DNA of 27,403 nt from an uncultured Selenomonadales bacterium (lineage in GTDB: Bacteria; Bacillota; Negativicutes; Selenomonadales; Selenomonadaceae). Where the stretch lies: assembly GCA_937901445.1 (NCBI GenBank), contig CALDHY010000091.1, positions 1 through 27,403 on the forward strand, written 5' to 3'. The position numbers and the translations under genes are program-made. Position 1 is the stretch's first letter. Every line of letters starts with the position of its first letter. This document shows, piece by piece, positions 1 through 8,248 of the stretch. The notes under the pieces were generated by a model. The model was not told the origin of the DNA. It ran no database searches and saw only the letters and a list, made by a program, of their open reading frames with translations.

Positions 1-72
1 AACTTTTACACACGCTCTAATTTTGCTGTTCATCTAGCGGCACAAGACGGGCGTCTTTTTCTATTTTTAATT
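1..72. other. Left edge, no assignable gene
   Basis: On the minus strand an ATG at 33 could open a gene running off the left edge, but only 11 codons are visible and there is no clear SD. On the plus strand AAGAC-GGGC-GTCTT (44-57) followed by T-rich sequence is a weak terminator-like hairpin. Neither reading can be decided from this window. Confidence 0.2.
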
Positions 73-1428
73 TTATTTTAAAACCTCTACAAATTTTTTA
101 TAAACACTGTCGACAAAATTTTTCGTGTCAGTCAATTTGCCGCTTGTAACTTTTTGCCGCCTAAATTCGACGGCTTTTTTTATGTATTCGTCAAGATTGT
201 TGGCGATAAAACTTTCAAGCCCCGCAATTCTCAAAATATCTGCACCAATTTTTGAAAAGTGCATTTCGCCGCGCAAATTCAGCACCGGCACGCCCATATA
301 AATTGCAAGCGCAGTCATAAAGCCGCCGCTGTAAGGAAATGTATCCAATATTAAATCAACCTGCGCATAATCTGAAAAAAAATCGTCTTTACCGGTAAAA
401 ACTTCAGCGCGTTCAATCTCAAATTTTTCAAGCCGTTTCAAAATTTCAGCGCGTCTGCTTTCCAGCGGCGTTGTATCACGAAAAATTATTTTTGCCGCCG
501 AAACCTGCGCGAGGATTTTCTTTACTGTCAATAAATATTCGTCCGTGATTTTCATAAAATTATTCAAACAGCCGAAAGTTAGTGGGGTAGTGGGATAGTG
601 GGGTAGTGGGATAGTGTTTTTGGCGGCAAGCATTTTTTTATTTGGTGTCAAGGCAAAGGCATTTTCAATCGTCAAAAGCTTTTCGGTAAAATATTTGGTT
701 GCCGAAAATTTATCTGTCAAAAAATAATCAACTATCCCCGTCGTGTCAAAATATCCTACTCCGGAAATTTGCACTCGCGCAGGTTTATAAGCGGCAACTT
801 GCAACGTCACGCCGCCTTCACTTTGCCCGCCCAAATCAAACAAAATATCCGCGCCGCTGTCACGAATTGCAAGCGCGGCTTCCTCAAAACTCGTTTCTTC
901 AATATTAAAAAAGCCGTCAACATTACGGCGAATTTTTTTTGTAAAAGAATCTTCACGCGCCGACATACTCCACGCCGTCACGAAAAATTTTCCCCTGTCA
1001 TAATCTGTCAAAAGACTTTCATAAAAGCGCGCCGCCGATGAATCCAAGAAGTGCGGCGAAATATAAGCCACGTGAATTTTTTTCGACGAAATTTTTAACG
1101 GCGTCAAAGTTTTAATTTCACGGTAAAGCGATTTATAAACCTGCGCGACTTCCAAAAAAGTTTCTGCGTCAACTTGCGGCAAATAGTGCAACGCAAAAAT
1201 ATAATTTGAAAAGTGCGCCCGCTGATTCCTCAAAATTATATCAGTTTTAGCTGCGTTAAAATACGCCTGAACCGCGCCTTCAGCATCTGCCAAATCGTGA
1301 AAAGCCGCGCCTATCAATTCGTGAACTTGCCATTCTGCCGCCGCGTCAACTTCCGGTAAAATTTCTTTCAGCCGCTCCAACGCCGCCGCCGGTTTTCCAC
1401 TCATTAATAAATTTTTCGCAATTTCCAA
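73..1428 (-). CDS. GT41 (OGT/SPINDLY-like) glycosyltransferase with TPR-like N-terminus
   Basis: Likely transfers a sugar from a nucleotide donor to protein Ser/Thr. Residues 1-115 are helical and TPR-like. Residues 118-450 match the bacterial O-GlcNAc-transferase fold: an IHVAYISPHF entry strand, DILFDLGGQ, a YFDTTGIVDYFLTD block, FGCLNNFMKITDE, and the DTFPYSGGFMTALAIYMGVP donor-site motif near the end. The start is TTG at 1428, with AGGAGG 5 nt upstream. The His residues usual after SPDF and in DLAGHT are not obvious here (LDSSAARF, DLGGQS), so activity or specificity may differ. A GC-rich octamer array (581-616) encodes the Pro-rich linker between the two catalytic halves. It is last in the secG-led run; the target is unknown (flagellin or surface proteins in relatives). 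Confidence 0.75.
   Translation of the reverse strand: MEIAKNLLMSGKPAAALERLKEILPEVDAAAEWQVHELIGAAFHDLADAEGAVQAYFNAAKTDIILRNQRAHFSNYIFALHYLPQVDAETFLEVAQVYKSLYREIKTLTPLKISSKKIHVAYISPHFLDSSAARFYESLLTDYDRGKFFVTAWSMSAREDSFTKKIRRNVDGFFNIEETSFEEAALAIRDSGADILFDLGGQSEGGVTLQVAAYKPARVQISGVGYFDTTGIVDYFLTDKFSATKYFTEKLLTIENAFALTPNKKMLAAKNTIPLPHYPTTPLTFGCLNNFMKITDEYLLTVKKILAQVSAAKIIFRDTTPLESRRAEILKRLEKFEIERAEVFTGKDDFFSDYAQVDLILDTFPYSGGFMTALAIYMGVPVLNLRGEMHFSKIGADILRIAGLESFIANNLDEYIKKAVEFRRQKVTSGKLTDTKNFVDSVYKKFVEVLK
581..616 (+). repeat. Octamer tandem repeat AGTGGGGT/AGTGGGAT inside GT41 gene
   Basis: Four and a half copies of an 8-bp unit, alternating AGTGGGGT and AGTGGGAT, sit in the GT41 coding region. 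The total of 36 bp is a multiple of three, so the frame is kept and a Pro/Thr/Tyr-rich linker results. The G-rich unit resembles the intergenic heptamer family elsewhere in the window. Confidence 0.85.
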
Positions 1429-1484
1429 AATTGCCTCCTATAAATTTTAAAATTCCAATCCCTTTTAAAGATTAAGGATTTTCA

Positions 1485-1523
1485 CTAATCCCTAACCCTT
1501 AACCCTTAGCCCTTAGTCCCTAA
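1485..1523 (-). repeat. Heptamer repeat block A (C-rich on plus)
   Basis: About five and a half degenerate heptamers of the CCCTAAY/CCCTTAG type lie between rnr and the GT41 gene. The block enters the 3' end of rnr: its last codons (Ile-Arg-Asp) and TAA stop are read from the repeat. A further degenerate inverted piece lies at 1451-1480. Confidence 0.85.
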
Positions 1524-3246
1524 TATCTGCAATTAAATTTTCAGTAGTTACGCCCTCGACAAGTTCAAAATCTAATTTCCGCAATTCTATATTTGCGTGA
1601 ATTAATTTTACGCGCACGGCGTCGCCGATATGAAAACTCCTGCCCTTGTGTTTGCCGATAAGCGCAAATTCACTTTCAACATAATTGTAATAATCGTCGT
1701 CAAGTTTTGCCACGTGTACAAGCCCTTCGACGCCGTTTTCAAGCTCCACGAAAAATCCAAATCCCGTTACGCTGCAAATTACCGCGTCAAATTCTTCATT
1801 CAAATATTTTTTCATAAATTCGACACATTTTAAATCTTCAACCTCGCGTTCAATTTCAACTGCGCGCCGCTCCATTTCTGAAGACTGCAACGCAATTTCT
1901 TCAAGCTTTTTGGCAAGCGCGGGAATTTCTTCAGGCGTTGCCTTCAACATTCGGTGTACGATTAAATCAGGATAACGGCGAATTGGCGAAGTAAAATGTG
2001 TGTAAAACTGCGCGGCAAGTCCGAAATGCCCTGTGTTTTTTGAAGAATACCGCGCCTGTTGCATACTGCGGAGCGCAAATGTTGAAATGACTTTTTCGGC
2101 GGGAAGATTTTTAACCTGCGCGAGGATTTTTTGAAATTGCAACGGCTGAACTTCCCGTGAATTCGGAATGTGCAAGCCGAAATGATTTAACAGATGATTG
2201 AACGTCTCAATTTTTTCTGAATTGGGGTTTTCGTGAACGCGGTACAAGCTCGGAATGTTATTTTTTACGGTATGTTCGGCTACAGTTTCATTTGCGGCAA
2301 GCATACACTCTTCAATAATACATTCTGCCACGCCGCGAATTTTTTTTGTAATGTTGACGGGGTTTTCATTTTTGCCGAGTGTAATTTCAAGTTCAGGAAG
2401 TTCAAAATCTATTGCGCCACGTTCGACACGAATTTTTTTTCTTAAGTTGTACACTTCAAGCAAATTTTTTAAATTCGTCGCGCAGTCCTCAAGCTCCGAA
2501 GTTTCGCCGTCAAGAAATTTATTAACCTGCGTATAACTTAGCCGCCGAAAAATTTTTATAACGGTCGGAAAAATCTTGTAGCTTGTAACTTTGCCGCTTA
2601 AATCTAAAATCATTTCGCAAGCCATAGCAAGTCGATTAACGCCGGGATTCAAACTGCAAATACCGTTTGAAAGTTCAACCGGCAACATTGGTACAACGCG
2701 CCCGACGGGATAAATGCTCGTGCCGCGTGCAAACGCTTCTTTGTCAAGTACAGAAAAATTTTTGACATAGTGGCTGACGTCCGCAATATACACGCCCAAA
2801 AAGTAGCCGCCGTCAATTTTTTCAGCAAAAACGCCGTCATCTAAATCTTTTGCGTCTTCGCCGTCAATCGTAACGATTTTTAAGTTGCGCCTGTCAATTC
2901 GTTTAGAAATTTCCTCCGCGCTCGGCTTGTATTCGATTTTTGCCGCCGCGTGTTTCACTTTTTCGGGAAATCTTTCAATCACGCCGTGCTTTATGATAAT
3001 TGCCGAAATTTCGGATTCATCAACGGTTGAAATAATTTCGCCTTGCAAATTATTAACAGACAAAATTTTTACAGCAACAAGCGTTTTATTTTTATGACAG
3101 CTTTTTAAATTTTGACTGTCGCCGAATTTGCGTTTTATTGTAATTCTTAATTTTGTACCGCTGATTTTTGCCAAATATTTTTTCTTGAAACGTTTGAGCC
3201 TTCCAATAAAAATATCGCCGACAGAAATATTTTCAATATCGTTCAT
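1513..3246 (-). CDS. RNase R/RNB-family 3'-5' exoribonuclease, short form
   Basis: Processive, Mg-dependent 3'-5' RNA degradation and quality control in the cytoplasm. The RNB catalytic core starts with IDGEDAKDLDDGV (127-139), whose Asp residues bind metal, and continues to YTHFTSPIRRYPDLIVHR (415-432). An S1 RNA-binding domain follows at about 493-565. At 577 residues it is shorter than the usual 700-800: the region before the RNB core is only about 110 residues, so an N-terminal winged-helix/cold-shock part is reduced or missing. The ATG overlaps the thioesterase stop (ATGA), implying translational coupling. The secG-esterase-rnr order is a conserved Firmicutes arrangement, but smpB, often next, is absent here. 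Its stop codon lies in repeat block A. Confidence 0.92.
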   Translation of the reverse strand: MNDIENISVGDIFIGRLKRFKKKYLAKISGTKLRITIKRKFGDSQNLKSCHKNKTLVAVKILSVNNLQGEIISTVDESEISAIIIKHGVIERFPEKVKHAAAKIEYKPSAEEISKRIDRRNLKIVTIDGEDAKDLDDGVFAEKIDGGYFLGVYIADVSHYVKNFSVLDKEAFARGTSIYPVGRVVPMLPVELSNGICSLNPGVNRLAMACEMILDLSGKVTSYKIFPTVIKIFRRLSYTQVNKFLDGETSELEDCATNLKNLLEVYNLRKKIRVERGAIDFELPELEITLGKNENPVNITKKIRGVAECIIEECMLAANETVAEHTVKNNIPSLYRVHENPNSEKIETFNHLLNHFGLHIPNSREVQPLQFQKILAQVKNLPAEKVISTFALRSMQQARYSSKNTGHFGLAAQFYTHFTSPIRRYPDLIVHRMLKATPEEIPALAKKLEEIALQSSEMERRAVEIEREVEDLKCVEFMKKYLNEEFDAVICSVTGFGFFVELENGVEGLVHVAKLDDDYYNYVESEFALIGKHKGRSFHIGDAVRVKLIHANIELRKLDFELVEGVTTENLIADIRD

Positions 3247-3644
3247 TTTAAAGATACCACCGCAAATTTTGCCGTTGCTTCTGCAGTAATTGTGCCGTCC
3301 GGCGTTTCAACTGCCGCTTTCAAAAAAATTATATTTCTGCGCTGTGATTCTTGCCACGCCGAAATTTTTAATTCTGTTTCAACGGGCGTCGGGTGTTTGT
3401 AGCGAATTTCAAGCCGCCCCGTCATTGCCTGTTCGTTATATTTTTTTTGAATGAAATTGCCCATTGCCTCATCAAGCAAAGTTGTCACAATTCCCCCGTG
3501 TACAACATTTGAGTAGCCTTGATATTCTTTAGCTATAATTTTTTTCGCTACAACTTTATCTTCGACCGATTCAAAATTTAAGTGCAAGCCTATTGGATTT
3601 TTTGTACCGCAACCAAAACAATAATCATCGCCGCTGTAAGCCAT
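3243..3644 (-). CDS. PaaI-type hotdog-fold thioesterase
   Basis: Predicted to hydrolyse acyl-CoA or a related thioester. The 133-residue single hotdog domain has the helix motif HGGIVTTLLDEAM (about 49-61), typical of the PaaI/YiiD-like 4HBT group, with the Asp/Glu of the active site in DEAM. The N-terminus carries CFGCGTKNPIGLHL, a Cys-rich lead-in seen in several members of this subgroup. The ATG at 3644 has AAGGAAG upstream. It overlaps rnr by 4 nt. The substrate cannot be inferred; its place in an operon with RNase R and the secretion gene secG does not indicate one. Confidence 0.85.
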   Translation of the reverse strand: MAYSGDDYCFGCGTKNPIGLHLNFESVEDKVVAKKIIAKEYQGYSNVVHGGIVTTLLDEAMGNFIQKKYNEQAMTGRLEIRYKHPTPVETELKISAWQESQRRNIIFLKAAVETPDGTITAEATAKFAVVSLK

Positions 3645-3669
3645 TGAAAAACTTCCTTTCAGTAATTTT

Positions 3670-3704
3670 TTAGGGGTTAGGGAATAAGGACTAGGGATTA
3701 GGGA
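3670..3704 (+). repeat. Heptamer repeat block B (G-rich on plus)
   Basis: Degenerate heptamers of the type GGGGTTA, GGGAATA, AGGACTA, GGGATTA, GGG lie between the esterase and thioesterase genes. Four or more G-runs of 2-4 on one strand make a G-quadruplex possible in single-stranded DNA. The orientation is opposite to block A although the flanking genes run the same way. Confidence 0.8.
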
Positions 3705-3742
3705 AATAAAAAAAATTATAACCGTGCCGCCACCTACAAAAA

Positions 3743-4483
3743 TTAAGTTTCATTTAAAAATTTCAGCACTTCCTCAAAAACTAAATCTCGCGTTTCTGTC
3801 AACGGCATCAAGTGCCCGCAATTCTCCACAAATATTTTTTCTTTTCGCGCAGATTTAATATTTTCTTCGATATAATCCGCGCTGCGCGGTTGTACCGTGT
3901 GATCTTCAGTGCCTTGCATTATTAAAATTGGCGCGGTTATTTTCGGCAACAGAATTTTTACCTCTTCAATCAAAGTTACAAGTTCGTGAACGCTGATATA
4001 GGGCATTTTGCGATAAACTTTGTTGACTGCGGGCGGTACGTCTTTTAAGCGGCGGTGCGGTCTTATAACTGCAAAATCTTTACATTCACTGCGCGGCGGC
4101 AAATCTTTCAAATGTAAATCTTCGTTTATGAAAATTGGCGCGGCAAGCGTTACGATTTTTTCAACATTGCGAAAGTACGCAAGTTTCAACGTCAAAAGTG
4201 CGCCCATAGAATGTCCCGCGACAAAAATTTTTTCGCACAAGCCGTTCAAAATTGCGTAGCCGTCAAGCACAGAATTAAACCAATCTTCATTTGAAGTTTT
4301 CATTAAATTTAATTCGTTTGTGGCGTGCCCCGCTAACCTTACGCCCAAAACAGTAAAGCCTGCGCGATTTAAAAAATTTCCCATAAGTAAAAGTTCAGCC
4401 GGTAAACCTGTAAAGCCGTGAATCAGCAAAACGCCGTTTGAGCCGCCCTTCAACAAAAACGGCTCTGCGCCTTCGATAATCAT
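3743..4483 (-). CDS. Alpha/beta hydrolase (carboxylesterase/monoacylglycerol lipase type)
   Basis: Serine hydrolase of about 250 residues, similar in size and motifs to Est30-like carboxylesterases. Visible are the oxyanion-hole motif HGFTG (22-26), the nucleophile elbow GHSMG with Ser92, Asp194 in QGTEDHTV and His224 in NCGHLM, giving a complete triad. No signal peptide is seen, so it is cytoplasmic. It starts 11 nt after secG and belongs to the same operon; secG-esterase-rnr is a common Firmicutes order. The natural substrate is unknown. Confidence 0.85.
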   Translation of the reverse strand: MIIEGAEPFLLKGGSNGVLLIHGFTGLPAELLLMGNFLNRAGFTVLGVRLAGHATNELNLMKTSNEDWFNSVLDGYAILNGLCEKIFVAGHSMGALLTLKLAYFRNVEKIVTLAAPIFINEDLHLKDLPPRSECKDFAVIRPHRRLKDVPPAVNKVYRKMPYISVHELVTLIEEVKILLPKITAPILIMQGTEDHTVQPRSADYIEENIKSARKEKIFVENCGHLMPLTETRDLVFEEVLKFLNET

Positions 4484-4494
4484 AAAATTTCACC

Positions 4495-4722
4495 CTATGA
4501 AACCATACGCGCAATAATAATCGTGATTATAGCAAAAAGTACCGCCAAAATTACCGTGACACGCGCCAAAAGTGCGTCCATACCGCGCGCCTTGCCGGAA
4601 AATACCGCGTCCGAAGAGCCGTCCATTCCGCCCATTCCGCCGGACTTTGCCTCTTGTCCCAAAATTGCGCCTATCAATCCAACTGAAATTATCGCATCCA
4701 ATACCATTAAAAATGTAAGCAA
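4495..4722 (-). CDS. secG: Protein translocase subunit SecG (TTG start)
   Basis: Small membrane subunit of the SecYEG channel. Two hydrophobic helices flank a Gly/Ser-rich cytoplasmic loop (GQEAKSGGMGGMDGSSDAVF), the SecG hallmark. The frame is open to a TTG at 4737, but that would place the SD GGGAGG (4730-4735) inside the gene. The TTG at 4722 lies 7 nt after the SD and gives 75 residues, a normal SecG length. It heads the secG-esterase-thioesterase-rnr-GT41 run. Confidence 0.88.
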   Translation of the reverse strand: MLTFLMVLDAIISVGLIGAILGQEAKSGGMGGMDGSSDAVFSGKARGMDALLARVTVILAVLFAIITIIIARMVS

Positions 4723-4805
4723 AATTATTCCTCCCAAGTACTTTTAAAATCGATTTAAACGCGCCTGAAGTGCCCTACAAGGGGCGATTGAATTAAATTT
4801 GAAGA

Positions 4806-4811
4806 ATTATA
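4806..4811 (-). promoter_or_regulatory. Extended -10 promoter for secG operon
   Basis: On the minus strand TGGTATAAT is an extended -10 element (TGnTATAAT). No good -35 is present, because the expected place falls in the prs terminator. The leader contains a short GCCC/GGGC hairpin near 4770-4790. Confidence 0.5.
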
Positions 4812-4816
4812 CCATT

Positions 4817-4845
4817 AAAAAAAATAAGCGGCAAATTTCGCCGCT
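4817..4845 (-). terminator. Rho-independent terminator after prs
   Basis: On the minus strand AGCGGC, a 7-nt loop and GCCGCT are followed by TATTTTTTTT. It lies 27 nt past the prs stop and ends the ispE-gntR-glmU-DUF1919-prs run. Confidence 0.85.
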
Positions 4846-4871
4846 CAGTGAAAAATTCCGCGTATAAAAAA

Positions 4872-5828
4872 TTATCTGAAGAGTTGACTGACTGAACGCC
4901 TTGATTGAATCCTTAAAATAACGTCGCCAATAGATTTTGCCATTGAAAGTACAACGATTTTTTCAGATTGTTTTTCCGGCGGCAGTGCGATTGTATCAGT
5001 AATGACGAGTTTTTCAATATCGGAGTTATTAATTTTTTCGACGGCGTTTTTACTTAAGACAGCGTGTGAACAAGCGGCAAGTACAGATTTTGCGCCGAGT
5101 TTCTTTAAAGCCTTTGCGCCTTCACAAAGACTGCCCGCCGTGTCAACAATATCATCAATCATCAGCGCAATTTTGCCTTGAACGTCGCCAATAATGCTCA
5201 TAACTTCAGCTTCGCCCGGACGCGGTCTGCGCTTTTCGATAATTGCAATAGGAGCCTTGAGAAAATCAGCCAAAACTCTTGCACGAGTAACGCCGCCCAA
5301 ATCCGGCGAAACAACTACCAATTCGCCGCCGAAATCGTGCCCGTTGAAATAATCTGCAAAAACCGGCGCGCCCAATAAATGATCTACGGGAATATCAAAA
5401 AATCCTTGAATTTGCCCCGCGTGCAAGTCAACCGTAATAACACGATTCATACCGGCGGCAACCATCAAGTTTGCTACAAGTTTTGCAGAAATAGGCTCGC
5501 GCCCGCGTGTCTTTCTATCTTGGCGTGCGTAGGCGTAATAGGGAACAACGGCAGTAATGCTGTGCGCAGAGGCGCGTTTGCAGGCGTCCGCCATTATCAA
5601 AAGTTCCATCAAATTATCATTGACAGGCTGGCTTGTCGGCTGAATTATAAAAATATCCTTGCCGCGTATGCTGTCTTTTATCATAACTTGAGTTTCGCCG
5701 TTGTTAAATTTTCCTACGAATGTTTCAAATAAATCAACGCCGATATATTCAGCTATTTTCTTTGCAAGCTCGGGGTTTGCATTGCCCGTCATCAAACAAA
5801 GATTAGCCGTCGTAAAATTATTTTCCAT
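4872..5828 (-). CDS. prs: Ribose-phosphate pyrophosphokinase
   Basis: Makes PRPP from ribose 5-phosphate and ATP for purine, pyrimidine, His, Trp and NAD synthesis. Its 318 residues are the normal length. Visible are the flexible-loop motif YYAYARQDRK, the signature DLHAGQIQGFFDIPVDH, and the PRPP-binding loop MIDDIVDTAGS. The ATG at 5828 has GGAGGAG upstream. glmU-prs adjacency is a widespread Firmicutes arrangement; here a DUF1919-like gene is inserted between them. It is the last gene before the terminator at 4817-4845. Confidence 0.96.
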   Translation of the reverse strand: MENNFTTANLCLMTGNANPELAKKIAEYIGVDLFETFVGKFNNGETQVMIKDSIRGKDIFIIQPTSQPVNDNLMELLIMADACKRASAHSITAVVPYYAYARQDRKTRGREPISAKLVANLMVAAGMNRVITVDLHAGQIQGFFDIPVDHLLGAPVFADYFNGHDFGGELVVVSPDLGGVTRARVLADFLKAPIAIIEKRRPRPGEAEVMSIIGDVQGKIALMIDDIVDTAGSLCEGAKALKKLGAKSVLAACSHAVLSKNAVEKINNSDIEKLVITDTIALPPEKQSEKIVVLSMAKSIGDVILRIQSRRSVSQLFR

Positions 5829-5865
5829 TCTTAAAACTCCTCCATCATTACCACACGGAATTTTT

Positions 5866-6786
5866 TTATAAAGTTAAAGGTGTCTTTTTGCCGTAAAGCA
5901 ACATATCCCAAATATCATAAGCTATAATACTTCCCATAGCAATTCTATTAATTATATCCCAAAATTCAACGCCTTTGTATTTTTCAGAATTAACATAAAA
6001 GCCGGATTCCAGATTAGTTTTGAACGGTACAAAGCAAACTTTTTTTGTAAAGGGCAGTTTATCAAATTCTTCCAAAATTTCCGGATTTTTCGTGTGCATT
6101 ACTGCAATAACATTAAACCAATTTATTCTGAAACTGCGCTCACACCATTTTCTGTAAGCAACATTTGCGTCGCCGTAATGATTCATTTCCCACGCGGTAT
6201 CGCCAATCTGATAAACCGGATAATCAATGTTAAGCCCTACATTTCTTTCAGTGCGCAGATATTTTATTTCGGATTTAACATTTTTCATAGGATCTTTCAA
6301 GAATTTTATAAAATCTCTTTCAGAAGTGAACATATTTATGGTTGGCGAAAGGAACGGCAAGCCGAATCTGTGATAACAAAAGCCGCCAAAACAATTCATT
6401 GACAAAATCGACAGTTGCGAATGACGCAATTTTTTATATTTCTCCAGCGTGAAATTCGGTACACAAACAACGCGGTCAAGTACAATTTTATCTTCGTCAA
6501 TCCCTAAACTTTTTGCCTCTTTTAATATTCTTACAAAATTAGATTGCGCGTTTGTTACTAAAACTTTTGTATCTTCGCCCGTAACCAGAATTAAATCAAA
6601 ATCAAGTGTTTTTAAATCTTCCTTAGAAATTTTTTTGACATTAATTAAACTTAAGCTGCTTTCAGAAATAAATCCTATTGCATTTAATTTGCCGTAAAGC
6701 CGAATTAAAATATTTGCGGCGGGGTTAAGTAGTTCTACCCCCCCCCTATTAGGATTGGCGTTCTGAAGCCAAACAACTATGTTCAT
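5866..6786 (-). CDS. DUF1919-like protein, possibly phase-variable
   Basis: The central part (about 125-160: LSILSMNCFGGFCYHRFGLP, then SPTINMFTSERDFIKFL) resembles DUF1919, a family found in exopolysaccharide and surface-glycan clusters. The function is otherwise unproven. The N-terminal 100 residues (MNIVVWLQNANPNRGGVELL) look like a nucleotide-sugar or Rossmann-like lead. The frame is open to 6810, but GAGGAG lies inside that stretch and 8 nt before the ATG at 6786, which I take as the start (306 residues). Codons 14-17 contain a run of nine G residues (plus-strand C9 at 6738-6746); loss or gain of one base would stop translation early. It is inserted between the housekeeping genes glmU and prs, which suggests acquisition. 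Confidence 0.65.
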   Translation of the reverse strand: MNIVVWLQNANPNRGGVELLNPAANILIRLYGKLNAIGFISESSLSLINVKKISKEDLKTLDFDLILVTGEDTKVLVTNAQSNFVRILKEAKSLGIDEDKIVLDRVVCVPNFTLEKYKKLRHSQLSILSMNCFGGFCYHRFGLPFLSPTINMFTSERDFIKFLKDPMKNVKSEIKYLRTERNVGLNIDYPVYQIGDTAWEMNHYGDANVAYRKWCERSFRINWFNVIAVMHTKNPEILEEFDKLPFTKKVCFVPFKTNLESGFYVNSEKYKGVEFWDIINRIAMGSIIAYDIWDMLLYGKKTPLTL

Positions 6787-6814
6787 TCTTAAGCTCCTCA
6801 AGTAAAACAAAAAA

Positions 6815-6860
6815 ACTAATCCCTAATCCCTAATCCTTAATCCTTAATCCTTAGCCCTTA
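6815..6860 (-). repeat. Heptamer repeat block C, carries glmU stop
   Basis: Near-perfect tandem on the plus strand: CTAAT, then CCCTAAT twice, CCTTAAT twice, CCTTAGC, CCTTA. The final TTA is the complement of the glmU TAA stop, so the array reaches exactly to the end of the gene. It separates glmU from the DUF1919-like gene. Confidence 0.95.
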
Positions 6861-8210
6861 TTTGCGCTTGTCATTCCAATTTGAAATATTGGTTTGACGA
6901 GAGCGCGCAATAGCCAAATTATTTTCCGGCACGGTGTCGGTAATGGTTGAACCGGCGGCAATATACGCGCCATTTTCAACGATTACCGGCGCAACCAAAT
7001 TTGAATTGCAACCGACAAAAACGTTATCGCCAATGGTCGTGCGGAATTTTTTCTTGCCGTCATAATTAACCGTGATTGTACCGCAACCCATATTACAACC
7101 CGCGCCCATATCAGTATCGCCGATATATTGAAGGTGCGGAAGTTTTGAGCCTTCGCCGATATTTGAATTTTTGACTTCGACAAAGTTTCCGATTTTAACC
7201 TTGTTGAAAATTTTTGTACCGGGACGAATATGAACGTACGGACCCAAAATTACGTCGTTGCAAATTTCGGCGTCGTGGCAGTAGCAGAATTGCGCTTGAA
7301 CATTATCGCCGACAATCATATTTGTAAATTTGGAATTCGGACCAATCGCGCAGTTTTCGCCAATTTTAGTTTTGCCCTCAATATAGGTATTCGGATAAAT
7401 AATTGTATCCTGCCCAATTTCAACATCAGAATCAATAAAAGTTGTGGCAGGGGCAATCATTGTAACGCCGCCCGCCATAACTTCAAGATTTTTTCTTTGA
7501 CGAAGAATTTTATCTGCGTCGGCAAGTTGAGCGCGTGAATTAATTCCAAGCGTTTGTGTATAATCGTCAACAACAACGGCGTTAATTTTTTCGCTGTCAT
7601 TTTTCAGAATAGACAAAACGTCCGGCAAATAATATTCGCCCTGCGCGTTTTCGTTTTTGACTTTAGCGAGCGCGTCGAAAAGTTTTTCAATATCGAAACA
7701 ATAAACTCCGGCGTTGACTTCGGTTATTTGGCGTTCATAGCTGTTGGCGTCTTTGTGTTCGACAATTTTTCTGAAAGTGCCGTCGTCTTCACGAATAATT
7801 CTGCCGTAACCTGTAGCGTCGGGCATTTCGGCGGTTAAAACGGTTGCCGCCGCGTTGGATTCTGAATGTTTATCTACAAATTTTTTGAGAAGTTCGCCGG
7901 TAAAAAGGGGAGTATCGCCGCAAAGTACCAGCACAGTACCTTTTGAGTTTGCAAATTTTTCTTTTGTACATAAAACGGCGTGCCCCGTGCCGAGTTGTTC
8001 AGCCTGAAGTACAAATTCAACGTCAGAAAAACTTTGTTCAACGAGTTCCGCGCCGGAGCCTACAACCACAATTTCACGGGTTGAACCGGCTGCTTTTGCC
8101 GCGTCAATGACGTGTTGTAACATTGGCTTGCCGCAAACTTTATGTAAAACTTTTGGTAATTTGCTTTTCATTCGGGTACCTTTGCCCGCCGCTAAAATTA
8201 TTGTTTCCAA
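6858..8210 (-). CDS. glmU: Bifunctional GlcNAc-1-P uridyltransferase / GlcN-1-P acetyltransferase (TTG start)
   Basis: Makes UDP-GlcNAc for peptidoglycan and glycans. The N-terminal pyrophosphorylase domain (1-230) has LAAGKGTRMKSKLPKVLH, CGDTPLF and NAGVYCFD. The C-terminal left-handed beta helix (250-450) has hexapeptide repeats and the acetyltransferase motif GAGCNMGCGTITVNYDG. The frame opens at a TTG at 8225, but TGGAGG (8219-8224) is the SD, so the TTG at 8210, 8 nt after it, is the likely start (450 residues, normal). The protein then begins (M)ETIILAAGKGTR as in relatives. The product could feed the GT41 enzyme at the left of the window. Confidence 0.95.
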   Translation of the reverse strand: METIILAAGKGTRMKSKLPKVLHKVCGKPMLQHVIDAAKAAGSTREIVVVGSGAELVEQSFSDVEFVLQAEQLGTGHAVLCTKEKFANSKGTVLVLCGDTPLFTGELLKKFVDKHSESNAAATVLTAEMPDATGYGRIIREDDGTFRKIVEHKDANSYERQITEVNAGVYCFDIEKLFDALAKVKNENAQGEYYLPDVLSILKNDSEKINAVVVDDYTQTLGINSRAQLADADKILRQRKNLEVMAGGVTMIAPATTFIDSDVEIGQDTIIYPNTYIEGKTKIGENCAIGPNSKFTNMIVGDNVQAQFCYCHDAEICNDVILGPYVHIRPGTKIFNKVKIGNFVEVKNSNIGEGSKLPHLQYIGDTDMGAGCNMGCGTITVNYDGKKKFRTTIGDNVFVGCNSNLVAPVIVENGAYIAAGSTITDTVPENNLAIARSRQTNISNWNDKRK

Positions 8211-8248
8211 CTTTTCAGCCTCCAAAATTTTTTATGTAATAAAAAAAT

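Noticed and set aside
1..33. Start of a minus-strand gene at the left edge
   Set aside because: Only 11 codons are visible, with no clear SD, so it is not called.
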